From NCBI GenBank assembly GCA_900550235.1, contig URRQ01000006.1, positions 4,366 through 68,365 of the forward strand: 64,000 bases of DNA, written 5' to 3'. Below, piece after piece: positions 8,011-16,540 of this stretch; the first letter of the stretch is position 1, and every line of letters begins with the position of its first letter. The stretch is from an uncultured Lachnospiraceae bacterium (GTDB lineage: Bacteria > Bacillota > Clostridia > Lachnospirales > Lachnospiraceae). The position numbers were made by a program, and so were the translations under genes. The notes under the pieces are model-generated. The model did no database searches. It was not told where the DNA came from and was given only the letters and a program-made list of their open reading frames with translations.

Positions 8011-8050
8011 AAAAAACAGGAGTGGAACTGCAAGCCCACTCCTGTTTCTT
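8011..8050. terminator. Bidirectional terminator between tetR and the grd operon
   Basis: AACAGGAGTGG pairs with CCACTCCTGTT around about 10 bases, with A-tract on one side and T-rich sequence on the other. It serves the convergent tetR gene (+) and the last grd-operon gene (-). Confidence 0.85.
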
Positions 8051-8059
8051 TATACTTTT

Positions 8060-8353
8060 TTAACTTAATCTCACTTCTTTTGCCTCTTCCGGTTTGAAGT
8101 CATTCTTCAGGTCATAAATATTATGTCCTGTAGATTCTCCCAATGTTCTTCCTTCTAAGGAATAGCAACGGATAAATCTTTTTCCATCAATGCTTGACCA
8201 ATGCTCAACATCCCATGTTAAGTATCCGTCTGCATCTGTCTTCTTACCGTCAAGTACAAGGTCAACCTGACGTCCGCCAGGAGCCATAAGTTTAATTAAC
8301 TCATCTTCAGTAGCTTCTAATTCTACTTTATTTACTGCATCATATACTTTCAT
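8060..8353 (-). CDS. Small protein of unknown function at the end of the glycine reductase operon
   Basis: A 97-residue soluble acidic protein that I do not recognise. It starts MKVYDAVNKVELEATEDEL, contains a Trp-rich central stretch (GYLTWDVEHWSSIDGKRFIRCYSLEGR) and ends in EEAKEVRLS. The composition suggests a small beta-rich fold. The ATG at 8353 has AGGAG eight bases upstream; the alternative at 8371 would overlap the grdD stop. It is the last gene before a strong terminator, so it is cotranscribed with grdC and grdD. A role in component C or acetyl-phosphate handling is only a guess from position. Confidence 0.8.
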   Translation of the reverse strand: MKVYDAVNKVELEATEDELIKLMAPGGRQVDLVLDGKKTDADGYLTWDVEHWSSIDGKRFIRCYSLEGRTLGESTGHNIYDLKNDFKPEEAKEVRLS

Positions 8354-8371
8354 ACTGAAAACTCCTGTCAA

Positions 8372-9523
8372 TTAACCGATATATCCGGCTTTCTTTAATT
8401 CCTCTTCTGCTTTTGCAAGATTTGCATCAGATACACGAATGATAGGTCCTGTACAGCCCATTCCGCTTTCAGCATAGATGTTAATTTTCCAAAGAGCTTT
8501 AACCGCATCTTCAAGATCCATAACTTCAATACCAGGAATCTGTGCTGTAACGATCTCCTTCGGAGGTTCTTTTACTTCTTCTTCTGCTGCTGCAGGTTTT
8601 GCTACAGTCTTGTATGCATTGAGAACATCTTTGAATCCAGCTTTATTAACAGCTGCAAATTCAGCTTTAGCTACTTCAAATACTTTTCCGCGTACGAGCT
8701 GTGCTGCATAACGGATTGCATTTGCGATAACCGGTGCACCGGAAGCACGAGATACGATCATAACAAGCTGCTCATATCCTTCTCCGATACCAGGTCCGTA
8801 TCCGAATCCTGTAGCTTCGAAGCTTCCGCCTGTGCTGAATGAAGAAAGCATCTTCACAAGGATGTTACCTGTAAGAGAATCTGTAACCATGATATCAGGA
8901 GAAGCCTGAAGTACGTCGTTACCTCTCATAACACATCCACCGTCAGCTCTTCCAGATTCTGCGAATGCGATATCGTATCCGTTTGCCTGAAGTTCTTTTA
9001 ATGCTTTTTCTGTCTGACGAGCACCATCTACGTTCAGAATACCTACTGTAGGGTTCTTTTTACCGCAAGCTTTTGCTGCGATCACACCGTAGATTGCATT
9101 TTTAATCATACCTTCGATACGATCTGTACTAGATGTACCTGTTGTGTTAGCAATAAACATCTCTTTTGCAGTTGCAGGTGTTACACAACGTCCAACAGTT
9201 GAAACACCGATTGGGAATGGGAAGTGCATTGTTACTGCAGCATCTACTTCTCCGTTTTTCAGCATTTCTTCCATTTTATCGTGACCTTCTTCATCGTTAG
9301 CCACTTTAACAGTTGTAACGCCTTCTGCCTCTAATGTACCGATGTAATATACATCGATTCCATCTTTTGCAGCCTCAATAGCTGCAGCCATGGAGTTTTC
9401 TTCTCCGTGTTCGCTTCCCATACCTGTAAGAGCGATTTTAGGACGTTTGCCGAAGCTTCCTGTTTCAAGCCCCTGAGCAATCTCCATAAAAGTGGAAGCA
9501 ATCATTTTTTCTATATTTGCCAT
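8372..9523 (-). CDS. grdD: GrdD, glycine/sarcosine/betaine reductase component C subunit alpha
   Basis: Component C releases acetyl phosphate from the Se-carboxymethyl/acetyl-thioester intermediate made on selenoprotein A; ADP is then phosphorylated by acetate kinase. GrdD (383 residues) resembles PlsX/phosphate-acyltransferase-type folds, seen here as KIALTGMGSEHGEEN, GVSTVGRCVTPATAKEMF, GILNVDGARQ and VTDSLTGNILVKMLSSF. The start at 9523 follows AGAGAGGTGGAC. It is 13 bases after grdC and shares its transcript. An Ala/Glu-rich linker (about residues 315-330) separates the core from a C-terminal segment ending GMGCTGPIIRVSDANL. Confidence 0.95.
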   Translation of the reverse strand: MANIEKMIASTFMEIAQGLETGSFGKRPKIALTGMGSEHGEENSMAAAIEAAKDGIDVYYIGTLEAEGVTTVKVANDEEGHDKMEEMLKNGEVDAAVTMHFPFPIGVSTVGRCVTPATAKEMFIANTTGTSSTDRIEGMIKNAIYGVIAAKACGKKNPTVGILNVDGARQTEKALKELQANGYDIAFAESGRADGGCVMRGNDVLQASPDIMVTDSLTGNILVKMLSSFSTGGSFEATGFGYGPGIGEGYEQLVMIVSRASGAPVIANAIRYAAQLVRGKVFEVAKAEFAAVNKAGFKDVLNAYKTVAKPAAAEEEVKEPPKEIVTAQIPGIEVMDLEDAVKALWKINIYAESGMGCTGPIIRVSDANLAKAEEELKKAGYIG

Positions 9524-9536
9524 TTTGTCCACCTCT

Positions 9537-11072
9537 CTATTCTGCTGCCATAAGAGTTTCTGCAAATTCTTTCATTGCTTTAGCGATTAATCCTTTTACT
9601 TCTTCTTCAGAAACACCTGAGTTGTCTTCTGCACCTGTGTTTGCCTGAATTACAAATGAAACACCATCGAAAAGGTTTGTCATACGGCCAAGGAATAAGC
9701 TTCCTTTACCAATGATCATAGCGTTTTTAATCTTGCCTGCTTTGATATCTTCTACTGCAAATCCGATGTATGGAACACCTGATGGGATATGACCCTGTGT
9801 TGGAGCCCAACCTGTTAAACCGTGTTTTGCTGCAAATCCTGGCATGTCTTTCTTCTCAAGATCACCTTTCTTAACAGCTAAAGCAGCGATCATCTTGTAG
9901 TTAGCTAATGGAACATCACCAGCTCCTGCAGGTTTTGTAATATCCGGGTTCTGCATTTCCGGAGAGAATTTATCAATATCAGTAATCTTTAATCCAACTC
10001 TTGCAAGAGGATCAGCAACAAGGCTTCCGATTACGTTCTGTGGAGCAGATCCTGTACCAACTGTATGGCGTCCAAGGATATCAAGGTTGATTTCTGGGCT
10101 TTCTCCATCATTTTCTGCAATGATTACACAGAATCCTGCAAGACAGTCTTCTAAGATTGGAAGACCTTTCTTTACATGGTCTTTACCATTCATACCAAGT
10201 TTTGCTGTACATCCACCAGCTGTTACAGCTACACATTTGTAAGCGCCTGATTTAACAAGAGCAGCTGCTTCAATTAATGCATGAGAAGGGCCAGCACAGA
10301 ATCCACGAGAGTCAGAACCTGTTGCATTCATAAGTCCAGCAACTTCTGCTGCAGCTTTTGCAAAGTTTCCACCACCACGCTGGTTCATATCACCACAAGC
10401 TTCTTCTGCACAGTCGATTACGTATTCGATATCTCCTGCATCAATTCCTGTATTTCTTACAGCATATAATAAAGCAAGTACACTTGTAGCTTTGCTCATC
10501 ATGTTTTCGTGCATAACGTGAGCGGAAAGGTTAACGTCGATATCATGTGCTCTCTTAACACATCCAACTAACTTGCCATCGATGTAAAGTCCTTCTGCAT
10601 GCTCATCGTTTACAAGATGTTCTACTTCACTAAGTTCAACACCTTCTTCTACTCTTGAAGCAATTGATTCTGTAATGATTGGGTTAGAAACGAAAGCTTC
10701 TTTTGTAGCTGCTACGAATTCTTTGTCTAATTTAACAACTTCAAACATATCACATGTCTGAACTAAAAGAAGGAATTCGTTTTCCGGCATAATCTCACCG
10801 TATTTACCAAATCTTTCTGCTCCTTCTTTTACTTTATCATAGTAAGGGAACTCAACTTCAGCGAGTTCATCCGGATGTGCGTTTCCAATATATACCTGGT
10901 TTGGCCAGTAATTTACGCAATCTTCGTAAGAACGAAGATGGCTTTCAAGCTCTTTTAAGTATTCAGATTCTGGGTTAACAACTCTCTCTGTTGTCTGAGT
11001 TGTTCCGTTATATACTACCATCTGTGGAGTATGTGCCAGTACATAGCTGGCTCCTTTAATTACACTGTTCAT
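9537..11072 (-). CDS. grdC: GrdC, glycine/sarcosine/betaine reductase component C subunit beta
   Basis: A 511-residue FabH/thiolase-like protein that receives the two-carbon unit from selenoprotein A as an acetyl thioester. The FCAGPSHALIEAAALVKSG stretch contains the likely active-site Cys, and GGGNFAKAAAEVAGLMNATGSDSRGFC precedes it. GWAPTQGHIPSGVPYIGFA and the closing IGKGSLFLGRMTNLFDGVSF are typical of GrdC. Start ATG at 11072 follows AAAGGTGGAACC. It is separated from grdA by 139 bases with a terminator-like hairpin, so grdC/grdD are probably made in lower amounts than grdA. Confidence 0.96.
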   Translation of the reverse strand: MNSVIKGASYVLAHTPQMVVYNGTTQTTERVVNPESEYLKELESHLRSYEDCVNYWPNQVYIGNAHPDELAEVEFPYYDKVKEGAERFGKYGEIMPENEFLLLVQTCDMFEVVKLDKEFVAATKEAFVSNPIITESIASRVEEGVELSEVEHLVNDEHAEGLYIDGKLVGCVKRAHDIDVNLSAHVMHENMMSKATSVLALLYAVRNTGIDAGDIEYVIDCAEEACGDMNQRGGGNFAKAAAEVAGLMNATGSDSRGFCAGPSHALIEAAALVKSGAYKCVAVTAGGCTAKLGMNGKDHVKKGLPILEDCLAGFCVIIAENDGESPEINLDILGRHTVGTGSAPQNVIGSLVADPLARVGLKITDIDKFSPEMQNPDITKPAGAGDVPLANYKMIAALAVKKGDLEKKDMPGFAAKHGLTGWAPTQGHIPSGVPYIGFAVEDIKAGKIKNAMIIGKGSLFLGRMTNLFDGVSFVIQANTGAEDNSGVSEEEVKGLIAKAMKEFAETLMAAE

Positions 11073-11129
11073 TTGAAGGTTCCACCTTTCTTTTAGATGT
11101 TTAATAATTTTGTACCTATACTAAAAATA

Positions 11130-11166
11130 AAGGGTGATGAAGCAAGCATTTACTTCACCACCCCTA
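11130..11166 (-). terminator. Partial terminator between grdA and grdC
   Basis: On the minus strand GGGGTGGTGAAG pairs with CTTCATCACCCT (one G-U type mismatch), followed by TTTATTTTT. It lies inside an otherwise continuous operon. It probably lets only part of the transcripts continue into grdC, favouring the small, abundant selenoprotein A. Confidence 0.7.
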
Positions 11167-11211
11167 GAAAACCCAAAATCAAATCAGATTTTCGTTATAA
11201 ATACTTATCTT

Positions 11212-11685
11212 CTATAAATATTTACAAAATTGTTCACGAATAGATGACATCTCGCTTACGATATCATCAACATCAAGTACCATTTCCATCATACCAACCT
11301 GCTCATCGTAAACAGCTTCATCGAATTCTTCTTTCAATTCTGGTTCACATACATGATATACCGTGAGTCCTAACTCGACCCCAGTCAATGGTCCTGCGAA
11401 TGTTGGGTCACCTGCAGTTACTGTTTCAGCAGCTAATCCTGCTGCTTCTCCTTCTGCTGCTCCAACGATAACAACTAAATTCTCCGCACCGAATTCCTCT
11501 GCGAAATCTTTTACTCGTTTTTGATTCTCAAGATCCATTGCACCTGCGCTTGTTCAGACGAAGCATTCAGTTGAAGAAAAAACTACTTCTCCGCCGGCTG
11601 TTTTCACGCATTCAGCAATAGCTGGTCCTGGCACACCGTCACGGTCGCCAATGATGATTACTTTTTTACCATCTAAAATTGCCAT
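11212..11685 (-). CDS. grdA: GrdA, selenoprotein A of glycine reductase
   Basis: The small shared selenoprotein (157 residues) that takes the carboxymethyl group from component B on its Sec. A TGA at plus 11554-11556 is residue 44, in the classic context [17 protein letters not shown]. The frame is otherwise open from [26 protein letters not shown] to the stop. It has a normal GrdA length and Sec position. The start follows AAGGAAGGAGAA. It has its own promoter (11787-11815) inside the operon and a terminator-like hairpin after it, consistent with high, separately tuned expression. Confidence 0.97.
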
Positions 11686-11786
11686 GGCTTTTTCTCCTTC
11701 CTTTCATTTCATTTATTCTTAGTATAAATTTATAGTTGGAATGCTTTCACACTCCCGTAAAAGCCTGTACGGCTTTATACGCTTTT

Positions 11787-11815
11787 AGTATACATGTTTT
11801 TTGTTAAAAATACAA
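11787..11815 (-). promoter_or_regulatory. Internal promoter of grdA
   Basis: On the minus strand TTGTAT (11815-11810), a 17-base spacer and TATACT (11792-11787), about 95 bases before the grdA start. A small hairpin (AAAGCCGTACAGGCTTT) follows in the leader. Confidence 0.65.
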
Positions 11816-11827
11816 TATCATTTTGGA

Positions 11828-12145
11828 TTAGATGTATTTTTTAACCATAGCTTCAATATTAGCTTCTGTAGCATCCTCTTTTACGAGTTCTTCTACTTTC
11901 TCTCCGTCTTTGTAAATAGCCATAACAGGAAGTCCTAAGATTTTCTGTCCAATAGCAAGACGACGAGCTTTTGTTGTATTAAGAGATGTGAATTTTAATT
12001 TATCTCCATACTGATCAGCTAAAGAGTGTACGAATGGCATTAATGCCTGACATGGTACACATCCATCACCAAAGAAGTCTACGAAAACGTATCCTTCTGC
12101 TTCTAATACTTCTTCTTTAAACGTATTCTTATCTACTTCTAACAT
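11828..12145 (-). CDS. trxA: Thioredoxin of the glycine reductase system
   Basis: A 105-residue thioredoxin that reduces GrdA after each turnover. The active site is GCVPC (Cys29, Cys32) instead of the usual WCGPC, as in the thioredoxins linked to glycine reductase in amino-acid-fermenting clostridia. The cis-Pro loop LGLPVMAIY is present. It lies 24 bases after trxB and is followed by the grdA promoter. AAGGAGGACATGTAAA precedes the ATG. The missing Trp and Gly of the canonical motif fit a specialised, rather than general, thioredoxin. Confidence 0.96.
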   Translation of the reverse strand: MLEVDKNTFKEEVLEAEGYVFVDFFGDGCVPCQALMPFVHSLADQYGDKLKFTSLNTTKARRLAIGQKILGLPVMAIYKDGEKVEELVKEDATEANIEAMVKKYI

Positions 12146-12169
12146 TTTACATGTCCTCCTTGTGAAAAA

Positions 12170-13117
12170 TTATTCCATTTCGTTAATATATTTCTCGCAC
12201 TGTGTAGTAGCGATTGCTCCGTCTGCAGCAGCTGTTACTACCTGACGAAGGCTCTTAACACGAACATCACCTGCAGCAAATACTCCAGGAATATTGGTCT
12301 TCATGTTATCATCTGTAGGAATGTATCCTCTTTCATCAAGTTCAAGACCTTTTCCTTCGAAGATCTTTGTGCTTGGTAATGTTCCGATAAATCCGAATAC
12401 ACCAAACATTCCGTCTTCTTCGTCAGCAACGATCTTGGTGAGCTCTCCAGTTTTTACATTCTTAACTGTCATTTCAGAAAGGAGTCCGTCTCCTCCAACT
12501 TCCTCTACAACAGTATCCCACATAAAGTGAAGTTTCGGGTTCTTGAATGCTTTTTCCTGAATAGATTTTGCTGCACGAAGCTCATCACGTCTATGGATAA
12601 TTGTAACTTTTCTTGCAAATTTTGTAAGGTACATAGCTTCTTCAACAGCGGAATCACCACCACCAACTACGTATACTTCAAAATCTTCGAAGAAGTTCGC
12701 ATCACATGTAGCACAGTAAGAAACACCTTTGCCCATGAATTCTTTTTCACCTTTGCAACCGATTGGTCTCGCAAAAGCACCTGTTGCAATGATAAGAGTT
12801 TTACCGCAGTATTCTCCTTTTGCACTGATCAGTTTCTTAACGTCACCTTCAAGTACAACATCATTGATTACATCTGTTACTCTTTCTACGCCAAATTTTT
12901 CACACTGTTCTGTCATTCTGGCGATAAGAGATGGTCCGCTTTCACCCTCAACAATCTGTCCAGGGTAGTTTTCGATCTCGTCTGTGATAGCAATCTGTCC
13001 ACCATCTTTACCTTTTTCTACGATAAGTACGGACATTCTTGCTCTTCCTGCGTACAGACCTGCTGCTAAACCAGCAGGTCCTGCACCCAGGATTACTACG
13101 TCATAAATCTTGCTCAT
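12170..13117 (-). CDS. trxB: Thioredoxin reductase
   Basis: An FAD/NADPH-dependent disulfide reductase, 315 residues, that keeps the neighbouring TrxA reduced. The FAD-binding GAGPAGLAAGLYAGRA is near the N-terminus, the redox pair is CATC (Cys135, Cys138), the NADPH motif is GGGDSAVEEA, and GVFAAGDVR closes the FAD site near the C-terminus. The ATG at 13117 has AGAAGGAGAA upstream; the 12-residue longer frame has none. It lies between grdB and trxA, so electron supply is coexpressed with the reductase. Confidence 0.97.
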   Translation of the reverse strand: MSKIYDVVILGAGPAGLAAGLYAGRARMSVLIVEKGKDGGQIAITDEIENYPGQIVEGESGPSLIARMTEQCEKFGVERVTDVINDVVLEGDVKKLISAKGEYCGKTLIIATGAFARPIGCKGEKEFMGKGVSYCATCDANFFEDFEVYVVGGGDSAVEEAMYLTKFARKVTIIHRRDELRAAKSIQEKAFKNPKLHFMWDTVVEEVGGDGLLSEMTVKNVKTGELTKIVADEEDGMFGVFGFIGTLPSTKIFEGKGLELDERGYIPTDDNMKTNIPGVFAAGDVRVKSLRQVVTAAADGAIATTQCEKYINEME

Positions 13118-13145
13118 AACGTTGTTCTCCTTCTTTCTTGTAGAA

Positions 13146-14450
13146 TTATTCAAAAATTGTCTGATCTTCTACTTCTACTGTGAGAGCATGTAATGCTTTC
13201 TCAACTAATCCCTTACGCAATTTGTATTCTTCTTCCGGCTCAAGAGCTGGGTTTCCAAGTGGATGAGGAATAGCAATTGTAGGAACGATTCTGTTAGCAC
13301 CAACAGTCATAGAGATTGGTGTTACTGTACACATATGAACTACAGGAATTCCAGCAGCCTCTACGCCTTTAACCATCGTTGCACCGCAACGTGTACAAGT
13401 ACCTCAAGTAGAAGTCAGGATAACTGCGTCAACTCCGTCAGCGATAAGTTTCTGAGCAAATTCTTCTGAGAAAGCTTTTGCTGAAGCTACGGCTGTTCCG
13501 TTACCTACTGTTGTGTAGAATTTATTGTGTAATTTTCCGATTACTCCGTCTTTTTCCATTTCACGAAGAACGTCTACCGGAAGAACACGGTCAGCATCTT
13601 CGTTAGCATATACCGGGTCATATCCACCGTGAGCTGTCTCGTATGTATCTTCTGTTAAGTCCATAACGCCTGTAATGTCGTATTCACCGTAGTGAGAAGC
13701 GTTTGAGGACTCGATATGGTCTGGGTTTCCTTTTGGAACGATACCACCAGATGTTACCAAAGCGATTGTTGCTTTAGAAAGATCTTTGATAGCTGGCTGT
13801 GGAGCTACTCTGTCGAATGCCGGCATTGGATACTCTGTTGTATATGGTTTGTCAGCTAATTTCTTAAGTAACATATCTACAGCACGTCTTGATCCACGTT
13901 TTTCTTCAAAGAAGTTAACACGTACACCGTTTGGCATATAGTTGTCCTGGCAGGATGCACCGATTTTTTCACCTTTAGCTAATTTAAGAGCTAATGGAGC
14001 CATTTTCTTAACAGCATCTCTTGCACCGGCAGCGTTGTTCTTTGTAGGTATTGTGTATACTTTGTTTTTGAACATATCAGCGCCCGGGTTTTCTACGTAC
14101 ATACCTGTTACTGCAGGGATTCCCAATTCTTCCTGAACAGCGTCACAGATTGTACCACAAGCTACACCGTAACGTCCAGCGTTGAAAGCCGGTCCAGCGA
14201 TAAATACATCTGGGTTTAATTCTTTTACCCATGCTAAAATTGTTGATTTTGCTTCTTCAAGATTTTCGTTGAAGTAAGAGTCACCACATACGATTGTAGA
14301 AATGATCTCTGCTTCATCTTTGAAAGCTGCTTTGAAAGCTGCTCCAGGTCCCATTACTTCGCCGTCATGACGTTCTGCTGGGATATGAGCTTTTTCTTCT
14401 CCACCGATCTGTGCGAAGAACTGGTTGATATAATGTACTACTTTAATCAT
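13146..14450 (-). CDS. grdB: GrdB, selenocysteine subunit of glycine reductase component B
   Basis: Substrate-specific component B subunit that, with pyruvoyl GrdE, activates glycine and transfers it to GrdA. The in-frame TGA at plus 13404-13406 is residue 349, in VILTST-U-GTCTRCGATMVKG; translation continues to the stop at 13146, about 434 residues in all. The Sec-x-x-Cys motif and position match GrdB. Pairing with GrdE and the glycine riboswitch argue for glycine rather than sarcosine (GrdF) or betaine (GrdH). The start at 14450 follows GGAAGGAGGAAAA. A neat SECIS hairpin follows the TGA. Confidence 0.96.
13377..13391 (-). promoter_or_regulatory. Candidate SECIS hairpin of grdB
   Basis: CGUUGC-GGU-GCAACG, a perfect 6-bp stem with a GGU apical loop, begins 12 bases after the Sec TGA. 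This is the expected position and loop type for SelB recognition. Confidence 0.7.
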
Positions 14451-14469
14451 TATGTTTTTTCCTCCTTCC

Positions 14470-15753
14470 CTATCTTGCACTTAAGTAACCGAAACCTGTT
14501 TCGTTTGTTGCGCCTGTGATTGCCTGAATCTCAACTTCAATTGTTCCATCTTCACGTAAGCTGTGTTCGTTACCACCAGCAATTGTATTCACGTAATCTA
14601 ATGTACCAATAACTTTGTCAAGTTTTGGAAGTACGATTACCTGGTTAGCATTTCCGCCTGTGATTACTGCATCAGCTGCTACGTCAGCATCTGCTAATGA
14701 CTGAGATTTTCCATCACGTCCAGCATATTCGTCAGTAATAATTACTGTCTTAACGCCTTCAGCTTCGATTTTCTTACAGTTCATGATAAGGTCTGTATCC
14801 GGGTTACCGAAACCTTCCTGAGATAATACGATACCATCAAGGTCTAAGAGACGGCAAAGTTTTGCTGTCCAGTCAGATGAACGCTGTTTATCAGCAAGGT
14901 ATACGTTTTCGTTTGTAATAATATGGCAAACGAAGTTTAATGTTTTACCGTGTTCTTCAAATAAGTCATGAACAACACCATTGTTTTCGTGTACATATGT
15001 CGGGTTCTTATCACATGCAGATACACAGTTACCTGATACGATAGCACCATCCATGATTTCTGTTGGTGTCATGATTGTAGATAATGTTTTCTTAGCATCT
15101 ACTCCGTATACATATGTGTCGTGAAGTAATCCCTGAGACTGTAACATCTGAACATATGCCACTCTTGGAAGTCCTGGTAATTTTTCAGCTCCTTCCATGA
15201 TTCCGTATGTTTCAAATACTTCTACTTTGTCCGGTGTAAGCTCACGAGCTAACTCTCCAAGGTAAACAGCTACTCTGAATCCGGCAAATCTAACTGCAGG
15301 CTCGTAATCATGCTGTTTCAAACCATCAACCGGTTCACATACAACTACCAAGTTGTTTAATTTAGAGAAAGGTGTGTATTCAGCACCAGGGCCTGTCATA
15401 TCGATGATACCTTCCTGGAAACCAACGATCTTACCTGCTGTAACAACAGCCATTCCTTTAAGAGCGTATGTTTTACCTTCACCTACTGTGTCAACTTTGT
15501 TGATAACTCCTGGGAAAACTCCTCCGCGTCCTTCAACTTTTACACGTGGTTCAATAACGTCTTTAACCGGTGTGATTCTTACACTCTCACCTGGTCTTGC
15601 AATATCAAGCTTGCAGCTTTTGATTCTCTCGTCCTCAAGAACGACAGCTTTTACAGCTTCTTCATTAACATAAAGAATACCATCTTCGATTTTAGACTCT
15701 GGTCCAAACTGAATATCTTTGATGTTAATGTGACCTAATTCTAATCTTCTCAC
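14470..15753 (-). CDS. grdE: GrdE, pyruvoyl proprotein of glycine reductase component B
   Basis: A 427-residue proprotein cleaved at an internal Asn-Cys bond to give two subunits, one with a pyruvoyl group that forms a Schiff base with glycine. The cleavage motif is GNCVSACDKN with Cys at about residue 243. The N-terminal half is related to PrdA/PrdD (FGPESKIEDGILYVNEEA). It is the first enzyme gene after grdX and is followed 19 bases later by grdB. The ATG at 15753 has AAAGGAGGTAATTTACAGTG upstream. Confidence 0.96.
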   Translation of the reverse strand: MRRLELGHINIKDIQFGPESKIEDGILYVNEEAVKAVVLEDERIKSCKLDIARPGESVRITPVKDVIEPRVKVEGRGGVFPGVINKVDTVGEGKTYALKGMAVVTAGKIVGFQEGIIDMTGPGAEYTPFSKLNNLVVVCEPVDGLKQHDYEPAVRFAGFRVAVYLGELARELTPDKVEVFETYGIMEGAEKLPGLPRVAYVQMLQSQGLLHDTYVYGVDAKKTLSTIMTPTEIMDGAIVSGNCVSACDKNPTYVHENNGVVHDLFEEHGKTLNFVCHIITNENVYLADKQRSSDWTAKLCRLLDLDGIVLSQEGFGNPDTDLIMNCKKIEAEGVKTVIITDEYAGRDGKSQSLADADVAADAVITGGNANQVIVLPKLDKVIGTLDYVNTIAGGNEHSLREDGTIEVEIQAITGATNETGFGYLSAR

Positions 15754-15822
15754 TGTAAATTACCTCCTTTTGTTTGTATGTTTATATGACCTGAAGCACT
15801 TTTCGTGCTTTAGTTCCCAAGT

Positions 15823-16209
15823 TTACCATGCCGTGGCAGACGGCAATGCACTACTGATCAGCGAATAATCTACATATTGAAAGTCATCATAGACATCTTC
15901 CGCATACTTGTCCGATTTGAACTGAAACTTCGGAACAACCGAAATCGCTCTGTCAATGATATGCATAGATTCCACATTATAATGTTCTTTTGGTTCTTTT
16001 GACACCATAATCGATTTATATGGTGTTTCATTTGGTTTCACACTTCCTGATAATGGATGTGTAAGTAGCTCATGTTTATTATACACAAAACCACGTACCT
16101 TTTTCAATACTTCTTCGTATGAAATTTCCATAAAATCCACTTCATACTCATCGCCTAACTTTTCTTTTACTAACGGATTATTTGTAATTATTATAAAATC
16201 GTTCTTCAT
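15823..16209 (-). CDS. grdX: GrdX family protein
   Basis: A 128-residue protein at the head of the glycine reductase operon, as in other clostridia. It starts MKNDFIIITNNPLVKEKLG and contains LTHPLSGSVKPNETPYKSI and a closing FQYVDYSLISSALPSA. Function is unknown. The ATG at 16209 has GAATGAAGG upstream; longer in-frame starts reach back through the terminator of the riboswitch and are artefacts. A hairpin (AAGCAC/GTGCTT) lies in the 69-base gap before grdE and may affect mRNA stability. Confidence 0.9.
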   Translation of the reverse strand: MKNDFIIITNNPLVKEKLGDEYEVDFMEISYEEVLKKVRGFVYNKHELLTHPLSGSVKPNETPYKSIMVSKEPKEHYNVESMHIIDRAISVVPKFQFKSDKYAEDVYDDFQYVDYSLISSALPSATAW

Positions 16210-16261
16210 ATCTATGCCTTCATTCACTCTTATATCCAGGAATTTGTTTTTGTAATATTTT

Positions 16262-16316
16262 TTTAATAAAAAGGTGGAACGGTTGTTGCAAATCCTTGCT
16301 CTATGCCGTCCCACCT
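16262..16316 (-). terminator. Riboswitch-controlled intrinsic terminator ahead of grdX
   Basis: AGGTGGGACGG pairs with CCGTTCCACCT (one G-U) and is followed by TTTTTATTAAA on the minus strand. It lies between the glycine aptamer and grdX, which fits a switch where glycine binding prevents termination. Confidence 0.8.
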
Positions 16317-16344
16317 GTTCTCGTATTGATCTATACAACACTAA

Positions 16345-16448
16345 GTTCAGAGTATGGTCCATTTTCTACTCCTTTTGCCTGAAAGTTTCACCAGTTTTTA
16401 AACGAAACCGATTTGCATCTTCGGCGACTCAAACGAGTTCTCTCATAG
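16345..16448 (-). ncRNA. Glycine riboswitch (single aptamer)
   Basis: The minus-strand leader has the conserved glycine aptamer blocks in order: UAUGAGAGAA, GAGUCGCCGAAGAUGCAAA, AAACUUUCAGGCAAAAGGA and a closing CUCUGAA. Only one aptamer is evident; no second CGCCGAAG block follows before the terminator. It controls grdX-grdE-grdB and downstream genes and would switch glycine reductase on when glycine is available. Confidence 0.95.
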
Positions 16449-16494
16449 AAAAAATCTACCCACATCTATAGCTATATTAAGTTTCTCTATAACA

Positions 16495-16530
16495 AGTATG
16501 AATTTTACCATACTTTTCTGTTTTTTTCAA
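16495..16530 (-). promoter_or_regulatory. grd operon promoter with overlapping palindrome
   Basis: TTGAAA (16530-16525), a 17-base spacer and TAAAAT (16507-16502) on the minus strand. AGTATG-N8-CATACT (16495-16514) spans the -10 box and could bind a repressor in addition to riboswitch control. Confidence 0.7.
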
Positions 16531-16540
16531 CCAAAATCTT

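Noticed and set aside
13404..14480. Separate 358-residue and 76-residue proteins (and similar halves for prdB, grdA, selD)
   Set aside because: They are single selenoprotein genes split by an in-frame TGA read as Sec, shown by family context on both sides of the TGA.
15823..16362. Extended grdX frame of 179 residues
   Set aside because: The extra N-terminus is translated riboswitch/terminator sequence; the ATG at 16209 gives the normal GrdX length.
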